Origin: Novosphingobium profundi
Lineage (GTDB): Bacteria > Pseudomonadota > Alphaproteobacteria > Sphingomonadales > Sphingomonadaceae
Length of the DNA stretch: 64,000 bases
Reading direction: 5' to 3'
Assembly: GCF_020524485.1 (NCBI RefSeq)
Contig: NZ_JAIVLF010000003.1
Location: 434,001 to 498,000, forward strand
A program made the translations under genes and the position numbers. Below, piece by piece: positions 38,952-47,788 of the stretch (positions are counted from its first letter, which is position 1; each line of letters starts with the position of its first letter). The notes under the pieces are model-generated. The model did not search any database. It was given only the letters and a program-made list of their open reading frames with translations, and was not told where the DNA came from.

Positions 38952-39968
38952 CACGCCCTGCGGCGCGTATTCTTCCAGGTACCACTGGGTAAACGCGGCA
39001 ACGCCCTTCGCCAGGTCCGTCTGCGGCACATACCCCGTCAGCGCGTCCAGCAAGGCTGGATCGGCATAGGTCTGCGGCACGTCTCCGGGCTGCATGTCCA
39101 TCATGTTGAGCTTGGCCTCGCGCCCCAGACAGCGCTCGATGGTCGAGATGAAATCCATAAGCGCAATCGGCTGGCCACCGCCCACGTTGACCACCCGATA
39201 AGGGCCGATGGGCGAGAGCGTATCGACGAGGCCTGCCCGTTCAACCGGCTCTCCAGCCACGGGCGGCACCTCGGAAAGGCGCACGATGCCCTCGACCAGA
39301 TCGTCGATATAGGTGAAGTCGCGGGCCATCTTGCCCTGACCGTAGACGTCAATGGGCGTATCCTGCAGCATCGCGCGCACGAACTTGAAGAGCGCCATGT
39401 CCGGGCGCCCCCAGGGTCCGTAGACCGTGAAGAAGCGAAACGCCGTCGTCGGAATCCCGTAAAGGTGGGCATAGCTGTGCGCCATGGCCTCCATGCCCTT
39501 CTTGGTCGCCGCGTAGAGGCTGACCGGCTCGTCCGCCTTGTCTGCTTCGCGAAAGGGGATCGCCTCGTTGGCCCCGTAGACCGACGAGGTCGAGGCCAGC
39601 ATGAGGTGCTGCGGGCGCTGGCGGCGGCACATCTCCAGGATCGACCAGGATCCCTTGAGGTTGCTGTCGATATAGGTTTCAGGCGCCTCGATCGAATAGC
39701 GCACGCCCGCCTGCGCGGCGAGGTGGATGACTACATCGGGCGCCGCTTCGGCAAAGGCCGCCTCGACCGCGGCGAAGTCCTCGAGCCGCCCCTTGATGAA
39801 CCGGAAATTCTCAGCTCGCTCCAGAAGCGCGGTGCGCCGCTCCTTGAGCGTGACGTCGTAGTAGTCGGTCATGGCGTCGAAGCCGGTGACGACGTGCCCT
39901 TCGCCCAGCAGGCGCTGCGCCAGATGGTATCCGATAAAACCTGCCGTGCCGGTAATCAGGAAACGCAT
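38937..39968 (-). CDS. nucleotide-sugar epimerase, probable UDP-glucuronate 4-epimerase
   Basis: 343 residues from the ATG at 39968; the frame to 40004 is an extension. [14 protein letters not shown] is the Rossmann NAD-binding motif near residue 7, and [20 protein letters not shown] carries the Tyr-Lys pair. The overall layout fits the LpsL/UDP-glucuronate 4-epimerase group. It would supply UDP-galacturonate for LPS or EPS. It overlaps dinB by 15 bp, tail to tail. Confidence 0.85.
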   Translation of the reverse strand: MRFLITGTAGFIGYHLAQRLLGEGHVVTGFDAMTDYYDVTLKERRTALLERAENFRFIKGRLEDFAAVEAAFAEAAPDVVIHLAAQAGVRYSIEAPETYIDSNLKGSWSILEMCRRQRPQHLMLASTSSVYGANEAIPFREADKADEPVSLYAATKKGMEAMAHSYAHLYGIPTTAFRFFTVYGPWGRPDMALFKFVRAMLQDTPIDVYGQGKMARDFTYIDDLVEGIVRLSEVPPVAGEPVERAGLVDTLSPIGPYRVVNVGGGQPIALMDFISTIERCLGREAKLNMMDMQPGDVPQTYADPALLDALTGYVPQTDLAKGVAAFTQWYLEEYAPQGVSQKG

Positions 39969-40069
39969 ATTCACCCCCAGAGCCACGCGCATGTCGGGTC
40001 CCATGCACGAGAGTATCCTTACCCTTCCACATGGGGAGATTTCATCCAGAATACACGCTTACTACTTTT

Positions 40070-40564
40070 TTACCCGCGCTCATCCTCCTGCGCCCAGCAA
40101 CGTATCCGCGTGGCCAGGCCCCGGGGCATGGCCTCGGGAAGCCGGTCCAGGCCAAAGAAGCGCGTCTCCACAATCTCGCGTTCGTCGGGCACCGGATGAT
40201 CGCTGGTCGTGCCCAGAACGATGTGTACCCGGTTGGTCGCGCCATGCAGGTTCTCTTGCGTGACGACATGATGGCGCGCCGCCTCCAGGCGGCACCCCGT
40301 CTCTTCGTGCAGCTCACGGCGGGCGGCCTCCAGCACGTCTTCCCCCGGCGTCACGCCCCCACCCGGCGGCATCCATGCATCCGAGCCATAGCTGTGCCGA
40401 ACCAGCAGGACCGCACCGGCCGGATCAAAGGCAAGCACCCGCACGCCCTCGACAACCGGGCGTCGTACCTTCCAGATCAGGCGGCGCACCGCATGCGCCC
40501 CGCGCAGCCCCAACCGGTGGAGCGGGGCGGGCAGCGCCTGTGCCAGCGATGTCAGCAGAAGCAT
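40070..40564 (-). CDS. NUDIX hydrolase
   Basis: 164 residues. The Nudix box GGGVTPGEDVLEAARRELHEETG is complete, read as two short units: GGGVTPGEDVLEAARRE and LHEETGC. Substrate unknown, a nucleotide diphosphate derivative. It overlaps the pgl stop by 13 bp. Confidence 0.92.
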   Translation of the reverse strand: MLLLTSLAQALPAPLHRLGLRGAHAVRRLIWKVRRPVVEGVRVLAFDPAGAVLLVRHSYGSDAWMPPGGGVTPGEDVLEAARRELHEETGCRLEAARHHVVTQENLHGATNRVHIVLGTTSDHPVPDEREIVETRFFGLDRLPEAMPRGLATRIRCWAQEDERG

Positions 40565-41169
40565 GTCACCCGGCGCGGGAACGCCGAGAGGAAGCGCGCC
40601 ACGGGCAGATCGTTCTCGCCCGCACGGGCGGCATCGAAGACAAGACGCTTGTCCGCGCCGCGGATCACGAACATCACCTCGTCCGAAGCCACGAGCGAGG
40701 GAATGGTCAGGCTCACCCGGTCGAACGGCGCTTCGGGCGGCAGCGGATCGGGGGTGAGGCGGCGCACCGGCGAAGGATCGTCCACCTGCGGATCGGTGTT
40801 GGGAAAGAGCGAGGCGATGTGCCCGTCGCCGCCCATGCCCAGCCAGGCCAGCGCGAAATGCGGAGGACGCGCGGTCTCCGTCAGCGGTACAATCTTCGCG
40901 CCGGCAGGCTCCAGCAGCGCGCGGATCTTGCCCACGTTGCTGGCGGCATGGTCCTCGGCCACGATGCGATCATCGCCCGGCCACACACTGATACGCGACC
41001 AGGGCAGGTCCGACTGGGCCAGGATCTCGAAGATCGGGAACGGCGTCGAACCACCCGGAACCGTGATCGCGACCTCGGCCGAAATGGCCAGCGCGGCATG
41101 GAGACGTTCCGCCACGAAGGCGGCAATCGCGCCGTTTTCGGCGCCGGCGATGATTTCGATCTGCGACAT
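40552..41169 (-). CDS. pgl: 6-phosphogluconolactonase
   Basis: 205 residues from the ATG at 41169; the frame to 41316 is rejected. ITVPGGSTPFPIFEIL and GMGGDGHIASLFPNT are the DevB/Pgl hallmarks. It hydrolyses 6-phosphogluconolactone in the oxidative pentose phosphate or Entner-Doudoroff pathway. A 13 bp overlap with the NUDIX gene suggests co-translation. Confidence 0.93.
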   Translation of the reverse strand: MSQIEIIAGAENGAIAAFVAERLHAALAISAEVAITVPGGSTPFPIFEILAQSDLPWSRISVWPGDDRIVAEDHAASNVGKIRALLEPAGAKIVPLTETARPPHFALAWLGMGGDGHIASLFPNTDPQVDDPSPVRRLTPDPLPPEAPFDRVSLTIPSLVASDEVMFVIRGADKRLVFDAARAGENDLPVARFLSAFPRRVTCFC

Positions 41170-41232
41170 GGACGAGGGTCTATCACCTGGCGTTCGTGCT
41201 GCAAGACCAATGTGTGCCCAGGACACAGAACG

Positions 41233-41273
41233 CACAGGGCCCGGAAAACACCACGTGCTTTCCGGGCCCTGTG
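41233..41273. terminator. bidirectional hairpin between dps and pgl
   Basis: A perfect 15 bp stem (CACAGGGCCCGGAAA and its complement) lies between the dps stop and the pgl start. Most likely the dps terminator, though it lacks a T run. Confidence 0.6.
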
Positions 41274-41321
41274 ACATCGCCGCGAGGCGCCTTAGGCAAC
41301 CTGCGCGGTATTCCAATAGGT

Positions 41322-41780
41322 TCAGGCGAGGATCTCGCGCAGGAACCAGGCGCGTTCCTCGGCCTGATCGGTCCAGTCATCGACGATGCCATCGGTGGCG
41401 TTGTCGCCCGCTTCGCCAGCCGCCGCCTTCACCTCGCGCAGACGCGCAACGTAGGAGAGGTTGTCCTCCATCAGCTCCTTGACCATCGCCATGGCGTCGA
41501 TCGAAGTGGCGTCCTGCGGGGCGATCTTGGTCTTCGCGACGATCGAATCCGGGCTCGTCAGCGTGGTGCCGCCCTGCTTGCGCACGCGCTCAGCGATGTC
41601 GTCGATGAGAGCCTGGACCTGGCCGGCCTGCTCGTCGAACAGCAGGTGAAGGTCGCGGAACTGCGGGCCCTTGACGTGCCAGTGGAAGTTCTTGGTCTTG
41701 ATGTAGAGCGCAAACGTGTCCGCGAGAAGCCCGTTCAGGCTGTCGATCAGCGCACCGTGTGCATTGTCGTTACTTGCCAT
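41322..41780 (-). CDS. dps: Dps-family DNA-binding / ferritin-like protein
   Basis: 152 residues. The ferroxidase pattern FHWHVKGPQFRDLHLLFDEQ is intact and the length is typical. It forms a 12-mer that stores iron and protects DNA under oxidative stress. AGGAGG lies before the ATG, and a TATAAT-like -10 is seen at about 41847-41852 on the minus strand. Confidence 0.95.
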   Translation of the reverse strand: MASNDNAHGALIDSLNGLLADTFALYIKTKNFHWHVKGPQFRDLHLLFDEQAGQVQALIDDIAERVRKQGGTTLTSPDSIVAKTKIAPQDATSIDAMAMVKELMEDNLSYVARLREVKAAAGEAGDNATDGIVDDWTDQAEERAWFLREILA

Positions 41781-41878
41781 TGAAAAACCCTCCTAACTGT
41801 CATGCTGCCATCGTCCGGCAGCTTCGATATATGATAGGAAACTCAGATTATAAGGGTTTGTTCAATCGGAATTGGCGA

Positions 41879-42436
41879 TTACAGAATACGCATTTGCACA
41901 ATAAGCAGATAGAGCGCGACAAGCAGCAGCCCCCCGCCCGCGCCTCGCCGCACGAGGCGCCAGCGGGGCCGCGATGCCTCCTGCGGAAACGCCCAGGCAA
42001 AACCGAGCAGGACCGCTCCGCCGAGGAAGCCTGCCAGCCCCGATGCCAGTGGCGCGGCCATGCCCACGCCCAGGCCGAAGATCACGAAACGCGCCGCATC
42101 ACCGATCTGGTGCGCCAGCAGCACCAGCCCCAGCGCGCCCAGCGAATGGGTCGGCTCCTTCCAGGCCCGCACAGGCCCGAGAAGAAGCGACTCCGCGCCC
42201 GCCAGCCCCAGAGCGATCCCTGCGAAGATCATCCGCGCAGGTGCGGGCAGGCTCTCCAGCAGGGTGTGCGCGGCATAGGCCGCGACGGCGGCGCAGACCA
42301 GCGCGGTCGCCAGTGCAATGACCAGAATCGCCGGTCGCCGTTGCTGACGCGCCGAGAGCATGGCGACCACGCCCTGATCACGCGCACCGATGCCCGACAG
42401 GAGGACCGCCAGCAGGGTCAGGTAGAAGGCGGGCAC
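41879..42436 (-). CDS. GDT1/TMEM165-like membrane protein with altered motifs
   Basis: 185 residues with about six membrane helices in two halves, as in the UPF0016/GDT1 cation-exchanger family. The family motif E-x-G-D-(K/R)-(S/T) appears degenerate: GIGARDQG in the first half and HQIGDAARF in the second, so the acidic first residue is missing in both. Transport of Mn or Ca is thus doubtful. Confidence 0.5.
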   Translation of the reverse strand: MPAFYLTLLAVLLSGIGARDQGVVAMLSARQQRRPAILVIALATALVCAAVAAYAAHTLLESLPAPARMIFAGIALGLAGAESLLLGPVRAWKEPTHSLGALGLVLLAHQIGDAARFVIFGLGVGMAAPLASGLAGFLGGAVLLGFAWAFPQEASRPRWRLVRRGAGGGLLLVALYLLIVQMRIL

Positions 42437-42482
42437 GTCACTCGGCTCCCGCGCACCTGCCCACCTGCCCTCGCATGCACGC

Positions 42483-43235
42483 TCAGGCCGACTTCTGGCA
42501 GGCGATGATCGCGGTCACCACATTGATGGTGTCGGCCGGATCGCGCACGCATACGGTGTCGAGGCCCATGGCCTTGGCCGGGTAGTCGTTGCCACCCGGA
42601 AAGATCGCGTCGCCGATGAAGAGCATCTTGTCCTCGGCCACCCCCGAATGTTCCGCGAGGCGCTTGAGGCCCCAGGCCTTGTCGACACCGGGCTGCGTAA
42701 TGTCGACCGAGGTCGCCCCGCCCAGATTCACCGATACGCCCGGCAGGCGCTTTACCAGATCGGCCTGGATCACCTTGCGCTTGGCGAAGTCGGGGTCCCA
42801 CACTTCCTTGGCCTCGAGCGGGGCCTGCTGGCCGAGCGCGGAGAAGGTGATCTGACTGCCCCGGTCCTCGATCCGCTCCCCCCAGGTCTGTTCGGGCACG
42901 AAGCCGGTGGCCTCGAGCGCAGCGTCGAAGGCGTCCAGTATCTCGGTCTTCTGCGCATCTGTGAAGAGTTCTGCGTAAACCGGGGTCCACGTACCGTCGC
43001 GGTGGACGAAGAGCTTCGCGCCGCTGGTCGGCATCATCCACAGGCGCGAAAGGTCCGCGTGCGCGGGCATGCGCGAGGCCACCTGCTTCTCGAACTGCGG
43101 CCAGTCCCCTCCTGAAATCACCGCCACTTGCGTGACCTCCAGGAGGCCAGCGAGAAGTTCGGCCATCTCGTCAGTCAGAGGCTGCTTGCTCAGCGCCAGC
43201 GTACCATCGAGATCGAACGCAACTATTTCCTTCAT
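42483..43235 (-). CDS. HAD phosphomannomutase-like protein (eukaryotic PMM type)
   Basis: 250 residues from the ATG at 43235. HAD motif I is FDLDGTLALS (Asp8 and Asp10). The C-terminal FIGDAIFPGGNDYPAKAMG (206-224) closely matches the GGND motif of eukaryotic-type alpha-phosphomannomutases, and a type C2b cap lies between. Next come manA and manC on the same strand, so the expected job is mannose-6-P to mannose-1-P. A plain HAD-IIB phosphatase is the alternative. Confidence 0.8.
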   Translation of the reverse strand: MKEIVAFDLDGTLALSKQPLTDEMAELLAGLLEVTQVAVISGGDWPQFEKQVASRMPAHADLSRLWMMPTSGAKLFVHRDGTWTPVYAELFTDAQKTEILDAFDAALEATGFVPEQTWGERIEDRGSQITFSALGQQAPLEAKEVWDPDFAKRKVIQADLVKRLPGVSVNLGGATSVDITQPGVDKAWGLKRLAEHSGVAEDKMLFIGDAIFPGGNDYPAKAMGLDTVCVRDPADTINVVTAIIACQKSA

Positions 43236-43381
43236 TCCGAGCCTCTCGCCTTCCCTCACCATGCCATATCGGCATGCCCCGCTCAGACGCGACGGGCCTG
43301 CAGCGGGTACACATACACACACTTCCGGCCCTCACGCTCCTTGCACATCGCGTACCCGAAAACGTGAACGGCCCTTTTCCC

Positions 43382-44203
43382 TCAGCACCCACGTGCCAGA
43401 AGGCAAACTGTCCTATCTTTGAAAACAACTTCATCAAGGCTGCGCGCAAGGGCGCATTGCCCCGGCTCTATAATCTCACCCCGCACCTGCACCGACCCTT
43501 CGCGCGGTATCACCAGCAGTTCCGCCGGGTACAGAACAGATACGGCCTTGGCCGGCTTGCCGCAAACCTGGTCGAGACGGAACAGAGGGCCATCGACAAG
43601 CGTCTGCGCCGCGTCGTCAGGCACTTTCGAGGACCAACGTGCGAGGTCGTAGACTTCCCCATCGGCCACGGCCACTCCCTCGTCGAGATGGAGTTCGCGC
43701 GGGCGACCATAGTCGAACAGACGGTAGGTGATATCGCTGTTCTGCTGTACCTCGACCAGGCTCACCCCGGCCCCAATCGCATGTACGGTGTTGGCCGGAA
43801 TATAGAAGAAATCTCCGGCCGAAACCGGATACCAGGTCATCAGATCCTCGATCGAACCATCGAGCGCGGCCGCGCGCATCTCGGCACTATCCAGCGGCGC
43901 ATCAAAGCCAATTCCGAGCCGCGCCCCAGGTTCAGCATCGACCACCAGCCAGCACTCCTCCTTGCCCTGCCGACCGAGCCCTTCCGCCTCGGTCTGCGCA
44001 TCGGACGGATGGACCTGCACGGAAAGTTTATCGCATGCAAAAATATACTTCACGAGCAACTCAGGAAGTTGCGCAGGAGGCTCAAACCAGATCTCTCCGA
44101 TCCGTTTCCCTTCGGGGGCGACGAACGGCGCCGGAAGCCTGTCGCAGCCCCACGGCTTCTCGACCTGGCGCATGGGCAGAGCTGCGCGCATTTCCTGTTC
44201 CAA
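43382..44203 (-). CDS. manA: mannose-6-phosphate isomerase, class I-like
   Basis: 273 residues. Metal ligands lie in KLSVQVHPSDAQTEAEGLG and in EECWLVVDAEPGA, and IPANTVHAIGAGVSLVEVQQ is the cupin signature. The chain is shorter than E. coli ManA, as in the small alphaproteobacterial group. It interconverts fructose-6-P and mannose-6-P. It starts 26 bp after the manC stop. Confidence 0.93.
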   Translation of the reverse strand: MEQEMRAALPMRQVEKPWGCDRLPAPFVAPEGKRIGEIWFEPPAQLPELLVKYIFACDKLSVQVHPSDAQTEAEGLGRQGKEECWLVVDAEPGARLGIGFDAPLDSAEMRAAALDGSIEDLMTWYPVSAGDFFYIPANTVHAIGAGVSLVEVQQNSDITYRLFDYGRPRELHLDEGVAVADGEVYDLARWSSKVPDDAAQTLVDGPLFRLDQVCGKPAKAVSVLYPAELLVIPREGSVQVRGEIIEPGQCALARSLDEVVFKDRTVCLLARGC

Positions 44204-44229
44204 GATGATGGTGTCTCCTCTTGGCCTGG

Positions 44230-45285
44230 CTACTGGTTCTTTGCTCCGGCCAGAGCCCCCACCTTCTGGGTTCCGGCCACGCTGGTCACCATGATATCGT
44301 TGCCATCGACAACCACAACGACATCCTCGAGACCAATGACGGAGACACGGGGGCCGTCGCTGTCTACGAAGACATTGCGGCAGTCGACCAATTCGACTTC
44401 GCCCATCGCCCGCTTGGTATTTCCCGCCTCGTCGTGTTCGAGTGCTTCATGAAGGGCACGCCAGTTACCGATGTCCGACCACTGCATCGCGACCGGAACC
44501 ATGGCGGCGCGCGTCGTATTCTCCATGACGGCGTAGTCGACGGAATCACTCGGCGCCGACGCGAAGAGGTCGCGGTCGGGATGGAAGCGCACGCCATCGT
44601 ACGTCCCGTTGGCCACAGCAGCCCGGACAGCCCGGGCGATCTGGGGACGGTGGCGCTCCAGTTCCTCACGATAATCGCGCACGCGAAAGGCGAAGATGCC
44701 GCCATTCCAGCTATATCCACCATCGGCGAGGAAGGCACCCGCTCGCTCCAAGTCGGGTTTTTCAACGAATTGCGCGGTGCGGTAGCCAAGAATCACACCA
44801 TCCTGCTCGATTGCATCCCCGCGCTTCAGATACCCAAAGCCCGTCTCGGGCGAGGTTGCCTCGATACCGAAAGAGACCATCCAGCCCTCAGCCGCCAGCG
44901 CGGCCGCCGAGTGCGCGGCCTGCACGAACGCCTCGGGACGGCCGATGTGATGATCGCTTGGGCACACCAACATAATCGCGTCTTCGGAAAGGCTATAGGC
45001 AGCCAAGGCGATCGCCGCAGCCGTGTTCCTGGCGGCCGGCTCCACCACGATGCGCGCCTTGTCTGCCACCTTGAGTTGCGCCTCGACATGCTCAAGATGC
45101 AGATGACCGGTCACGATCATCGGGCGCGCGAAGCCAGCCGATGCCGGACAGCGCGCGACCGCCTGCTCGAACAGAGTCTGGCTGCCGATCAAGGGAAGAA
45201 ATGGCTTGGGCTTCGAGGCGCGGCTACGCGGCCAAAGCCTCGTTCCACTTCCACCACACAATATCACAGGCACAATTTCTGTCAT
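44230..45285 (-). CDS. manC: mannose-1-phosphate guanylyltransferase
   Basis: 351 residues from the ATG at 45285, with GGAA six bases before it; a TTG at 45297 is the longer option. The N-terminal ILCGGSGTRLWPRSR is the nucleotide-transfer signature. It makes GDP-mannose from M1P and GTP. It lacks the C-terminal isomerase domain of bifunctional ManC, and manA is separate here. Confidence 0.95.
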   Translation of the reverse strand: MTEIVPVILCGGSGTRLWPRSRASKPKPFLPLIGSQTLFEQAVARCPASAGFARPMIVTGHLHLEHVEAQLKVADKARIVVEPAARNTAAAIALAAYSLSEDAIMLVCPSDHHIGRPEAFVQAAHSAAALAAEGWMVSFGIEATSPETGFGYLKRGDAIEQDGVILGYRTAQFVEKPDLERAGAFLADGGYSWNGGIFAFRVRDYREELERHRPQIARAVRAAVANGTYDGVRFHPDRDLFASAPSDSVDYAVMENTTRAAMVPVAMQWSDIGNWRALHEALEHDEAGNTKRAMGEVELVDCRNVFVDSDGPRVSVIGLEDVVVVVDGNDIMVTSVAGTQKVGALAGAKNQ

Positions 45286-45481
45286 ATCAAGTTCCAAAGC
45301 GAATAATGCACTATTAATAAATATAGAATAATAATTGATCTAATTGATCGACAACTTGCGCAGAATACTTAATCGGCAATTTTACTCAATAGTAAATAAA
45401 TTCATTTCCGATGTATCTCGCGCATCAAGGCGAACTGCCGTCCGAGTGCCCCAGATCGCCTGTTTCACGGGCCTCAAAGGA

Positions 45482-46756
45482 TCACTCCCCACCGGCCGTT
45501 GGTCTTGGCCCACCGAGCGATTGCGTCAGATCGGCGCCGCTTGGAAACTGGAAGAGACGCAGCCCGAACTTCGGCAGGATTGCCAGAAGGTGGTCGAAAA
45601 TGTCGCCCTGAATGGCCTCGTACTGCTCCCACTCGGTCGTGGTTGTAAAACAGTAGATCTCGAGAGGAAGCCCCTTCTCGGTGGGATCGAGCTGACGCAC
45701 GAGCAGTGTCCCACGCTGGGCCACCTTGGGGTGAGCCTCGAGATAGGCGAGCACGTAAGCCCGGAACGTCCCGATGTTAGTCGGCTGACGTCTATTGACC
45801 TGCGCCTGCCCCCCCTCATCGAAAGAGTGCCGTGCATTCCAGGTCTGCAGCTCCGTCTCCTTCGCCTCCATGTAGGGCCGCAGGATGGCAAAGTCCCGCA
45901 ACGCATCCCATTGCGAGGTTGAGAGGAAGTCCACCGTCGTCTGGTCGATCAGCAAGGCGCGCTTGATCCGCCGTCCGCCCCATTCGCGCATGTGCCGCCA
46001 GTTGCGGAAAGATTCGGTGATGAGCTTGGCCGTCGGGACCGAAGTCACGGTCTTGTCGAAGTTCTGCACTTTTATGGTGTGCAGCGCGATATCGATCACG
46101 TCGCCGTCGGCGTTGAGCTGGGGCATCTCGATCCAGTCACCGACGCGCACCATGTCGTTCGAACGCAGCTGCACCGAAGCAACGAGCGAGAGGATCGTGT
46201 CGCGAAAGACCAGCATGAGGACCGCCGCCGCCGCACCAAGACCCGAGAGCAGGATGACCGGGGACTGGCCGATCAGGATCGCGACGATGAGCAGCGCCGC
46301 GGCCGCAAAAACGGCAATCTTGCCGATCTGGACATAGCCCTTGATCGGACGGCTCGCCGCCTCGGGTTTCAATTCATAGGCATCGTTGCCCAACTCGAGC
46401 AGGTCACCCAGTGCCCGCGCGAGCGTCAGAACGATGAAGGCACGGGCAATTGCCTGCACCACGGTCACCAGTTCGCCGGGCAGATGGGCGATTACCGCAA
46501 TGCCCTGGAGCACGATGACCGCAGGCACGACGTTCGAGAGATGGCGCACCAGCGCCTTCACATCGCCCGCCTCGTTGCGCAGCGGCGTGCGCGCGATCAG
46601 CCGCTCGACCGGATGCACCGTCAGGCGCTTGGTCAGCCAGTTGGCCGCGCCCGCGAGCAGAAACAGGCCGATCAGGGTGGCGAGCGCCTCGACCCAGGCC
46701 TCATCGAAAATGCCCAGCTCCGCCACGGCAACACCCCATCGATCCACTACTGACAT
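45482..46756 (-). CDS. mechanosensitive channel of MscS type
   Basis: 424 residues from the ATG at 46756, preceded by AGGAGA; a longer frame to 46912 is rejected. About five membrane helices lead to the MscS pore and beta domain, with LSLVASVQLRSNDMVRVGDW and VQNFDKTVTSVPTAKLI. The long C-terminal cytoplasmic part fits the YbdG/MscM group. Osmotic-downshift release of solutes. Confidence 0.92.
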   Translation of the reverse strand: MSVVDRWGVAVAELGIFDEAWVEALATLIGLFLLAGAANWLTKRLTVHPVERLIARTPLRNEAGDVKALVRHLSNVVPAVIVLQGIAVIAHLPGELVTVVQAIARAFIVLTLARALGDLLELGNDAYELKPEAASRPIKGYVQIGKIAVFAAAALLIVAILIGQSPVILLSGLGAAAAVLMLVFRDTILSLVASVQLRSNDMVRVGDWIEMPQLNADGDVIDIALHTIKVQNFDKTVTSVPTAKLITESFRNWRHMREWGGRRIKRALLIDQTTVDFLSTSQWDALRDFAILRPYMEAKETELQTWNARHSFDEGGQAQVNRRQPTNIGTFRAYVLAYLEAHPKVAQRGTLLVRQLDPTEKGLPLEIYCFTTTTEWEQYEAIQGDIFDHLLAILPKFGLRLFQFPSGADLTQSLGGPRPTAGGE

Positions 46757-46811
46757 GCCGGTCTCCTGTAGCCCGCCGCCTATTTCAAGTTCCCCTCTGT
46801 GGTCAACGCCC

Positions 46812-46836
46812 GGAACCCTGCCCTGCGCCGATTGTT
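46812..46836 (+). promoter_or_regulatory. EcfG-type general-stress promoter
   Basis: GGAAC (46812-46816) and TGTT/GTT (46833-46836) with 16-17 bases between match the alphaproteobacterial stress consensus GGAAC-N16-17-cGTT. It lies 136 bp before otsB. Confidence 0.5.
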
Positions 46837-46971
46837 CTGCATAACGCACGCCGCGATCATGCCCTGCCCGGGACCTGCGCAAGGACCGTACAGGCGGATC
46901 GCGCCCCGCCACGCTTCTGTGCCTACCTTAGGGCTGGCCTAATCCCATTCGATGGTGCAAGACTGAACACA

Positions 46972-47781
46972 ATGACCGATCCAAGCGACAGTCTTTCGCT
47001 GGCGGAACAGGGCTCTGGCCCCACTGATCTTCCGCCGCCCGCCCCGCTGCGCATCGCCCCGCAGACGGCACTTTTCCTCGATTTCGACGGAACGCTGGTT
47101 GAAATCGCCGACCATCCCGACGATGTCATCGTGCCCGACACCCTGCCCGAAGTCATCGCCTCGCTGGCCCAGGCCCTGGAAGGACGCCTGGCCCTTGTTA
47201 GCGGGCGCTCGATCGCCGCGCTCGAAGCCATGCTCGGCCCGCTCGATGTCGCGATTGCAGGCTCCCACGGCGGTGAATTCCGACCTGCCGGAACCGACAC
47301 GGTGGCCCCACTCGCCGAACCACTGCCCGACCGTGTCGTGGCGCACCTCAGCGACTTTGCCAGCGCCAACGGCAATATGTTGGTAGAGCCCAAGCCCTAC
47401 AGTGTGGCCGTGCACTACCGCCGCCACCCCGAAGCCCTGAAGGCCCTCCTCACAAAGGCGGAAGCACTTGCGCATGAGGAAAACCTCAAGCTCAAGCACG
47501 GCAAGCAGGTGGTCGAACTGGTCATGCCCGGGTCCGACAAGGGGGCCGCACTGACCGCCTTCATGGAGCGGGCCGAGTTTGCGGGCACCCAACCGCTGTT
47601 TCTGGGCGACGACGTCACCGACGAAGACGCCTTCCGCGTCCTCGAGGGGCTCGGCGGGCACGGCGTTCTCGTGGGCCCCATGCGCCCCACCGCCGCACAC
47701 CGGCGCCTGCCCGACGTTGCCGCCGTCCACGACTGGCTGTCCGCTGCGCTTCGCACACACGATCAATCCGAGGGAAATTGA
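46972..47781 (+). CDS. otsB: trehalose-6-phosphate phosphatase
   Basis: 269 residues. HAD motif I is FLDFDGTLVEIADHPDDV (about 24-41), and LVSGRSIAALEAMLGPLDVAIAGSHGGEFR and FLGDDVTDEDAF are the TPP family hallmarks. It dephosphorylates trehalose-6-P. It is 7 bp upstream of the GH15 gene. Confidence 0.95.
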   Translation: MTDPSDSLSLAEQGSGPTDLPPPAPLRIAPQTALFLDFDGTLVEIADHPDDVIVPDTLPEVIASLAQALEGRLALVSGRSIAALEAMLGPLDVAIAGSHGGEFRPAGTDTVAPLAEPLPDRVVAHLSDFASANGNMLVEPKPYSVAVHYRRHPEALKALLTKAEALAHEENLKLKHGKQVVELVMPGSDKGAALTAFMERAEFAGTQPLFLGDDVTDEDAFRVLEGLGGHGVLVGPMRPTAAHRRLPDVAAVHDWLSAALRTHDQSEGN

Positions 47782-47788
47782 AACAGGC

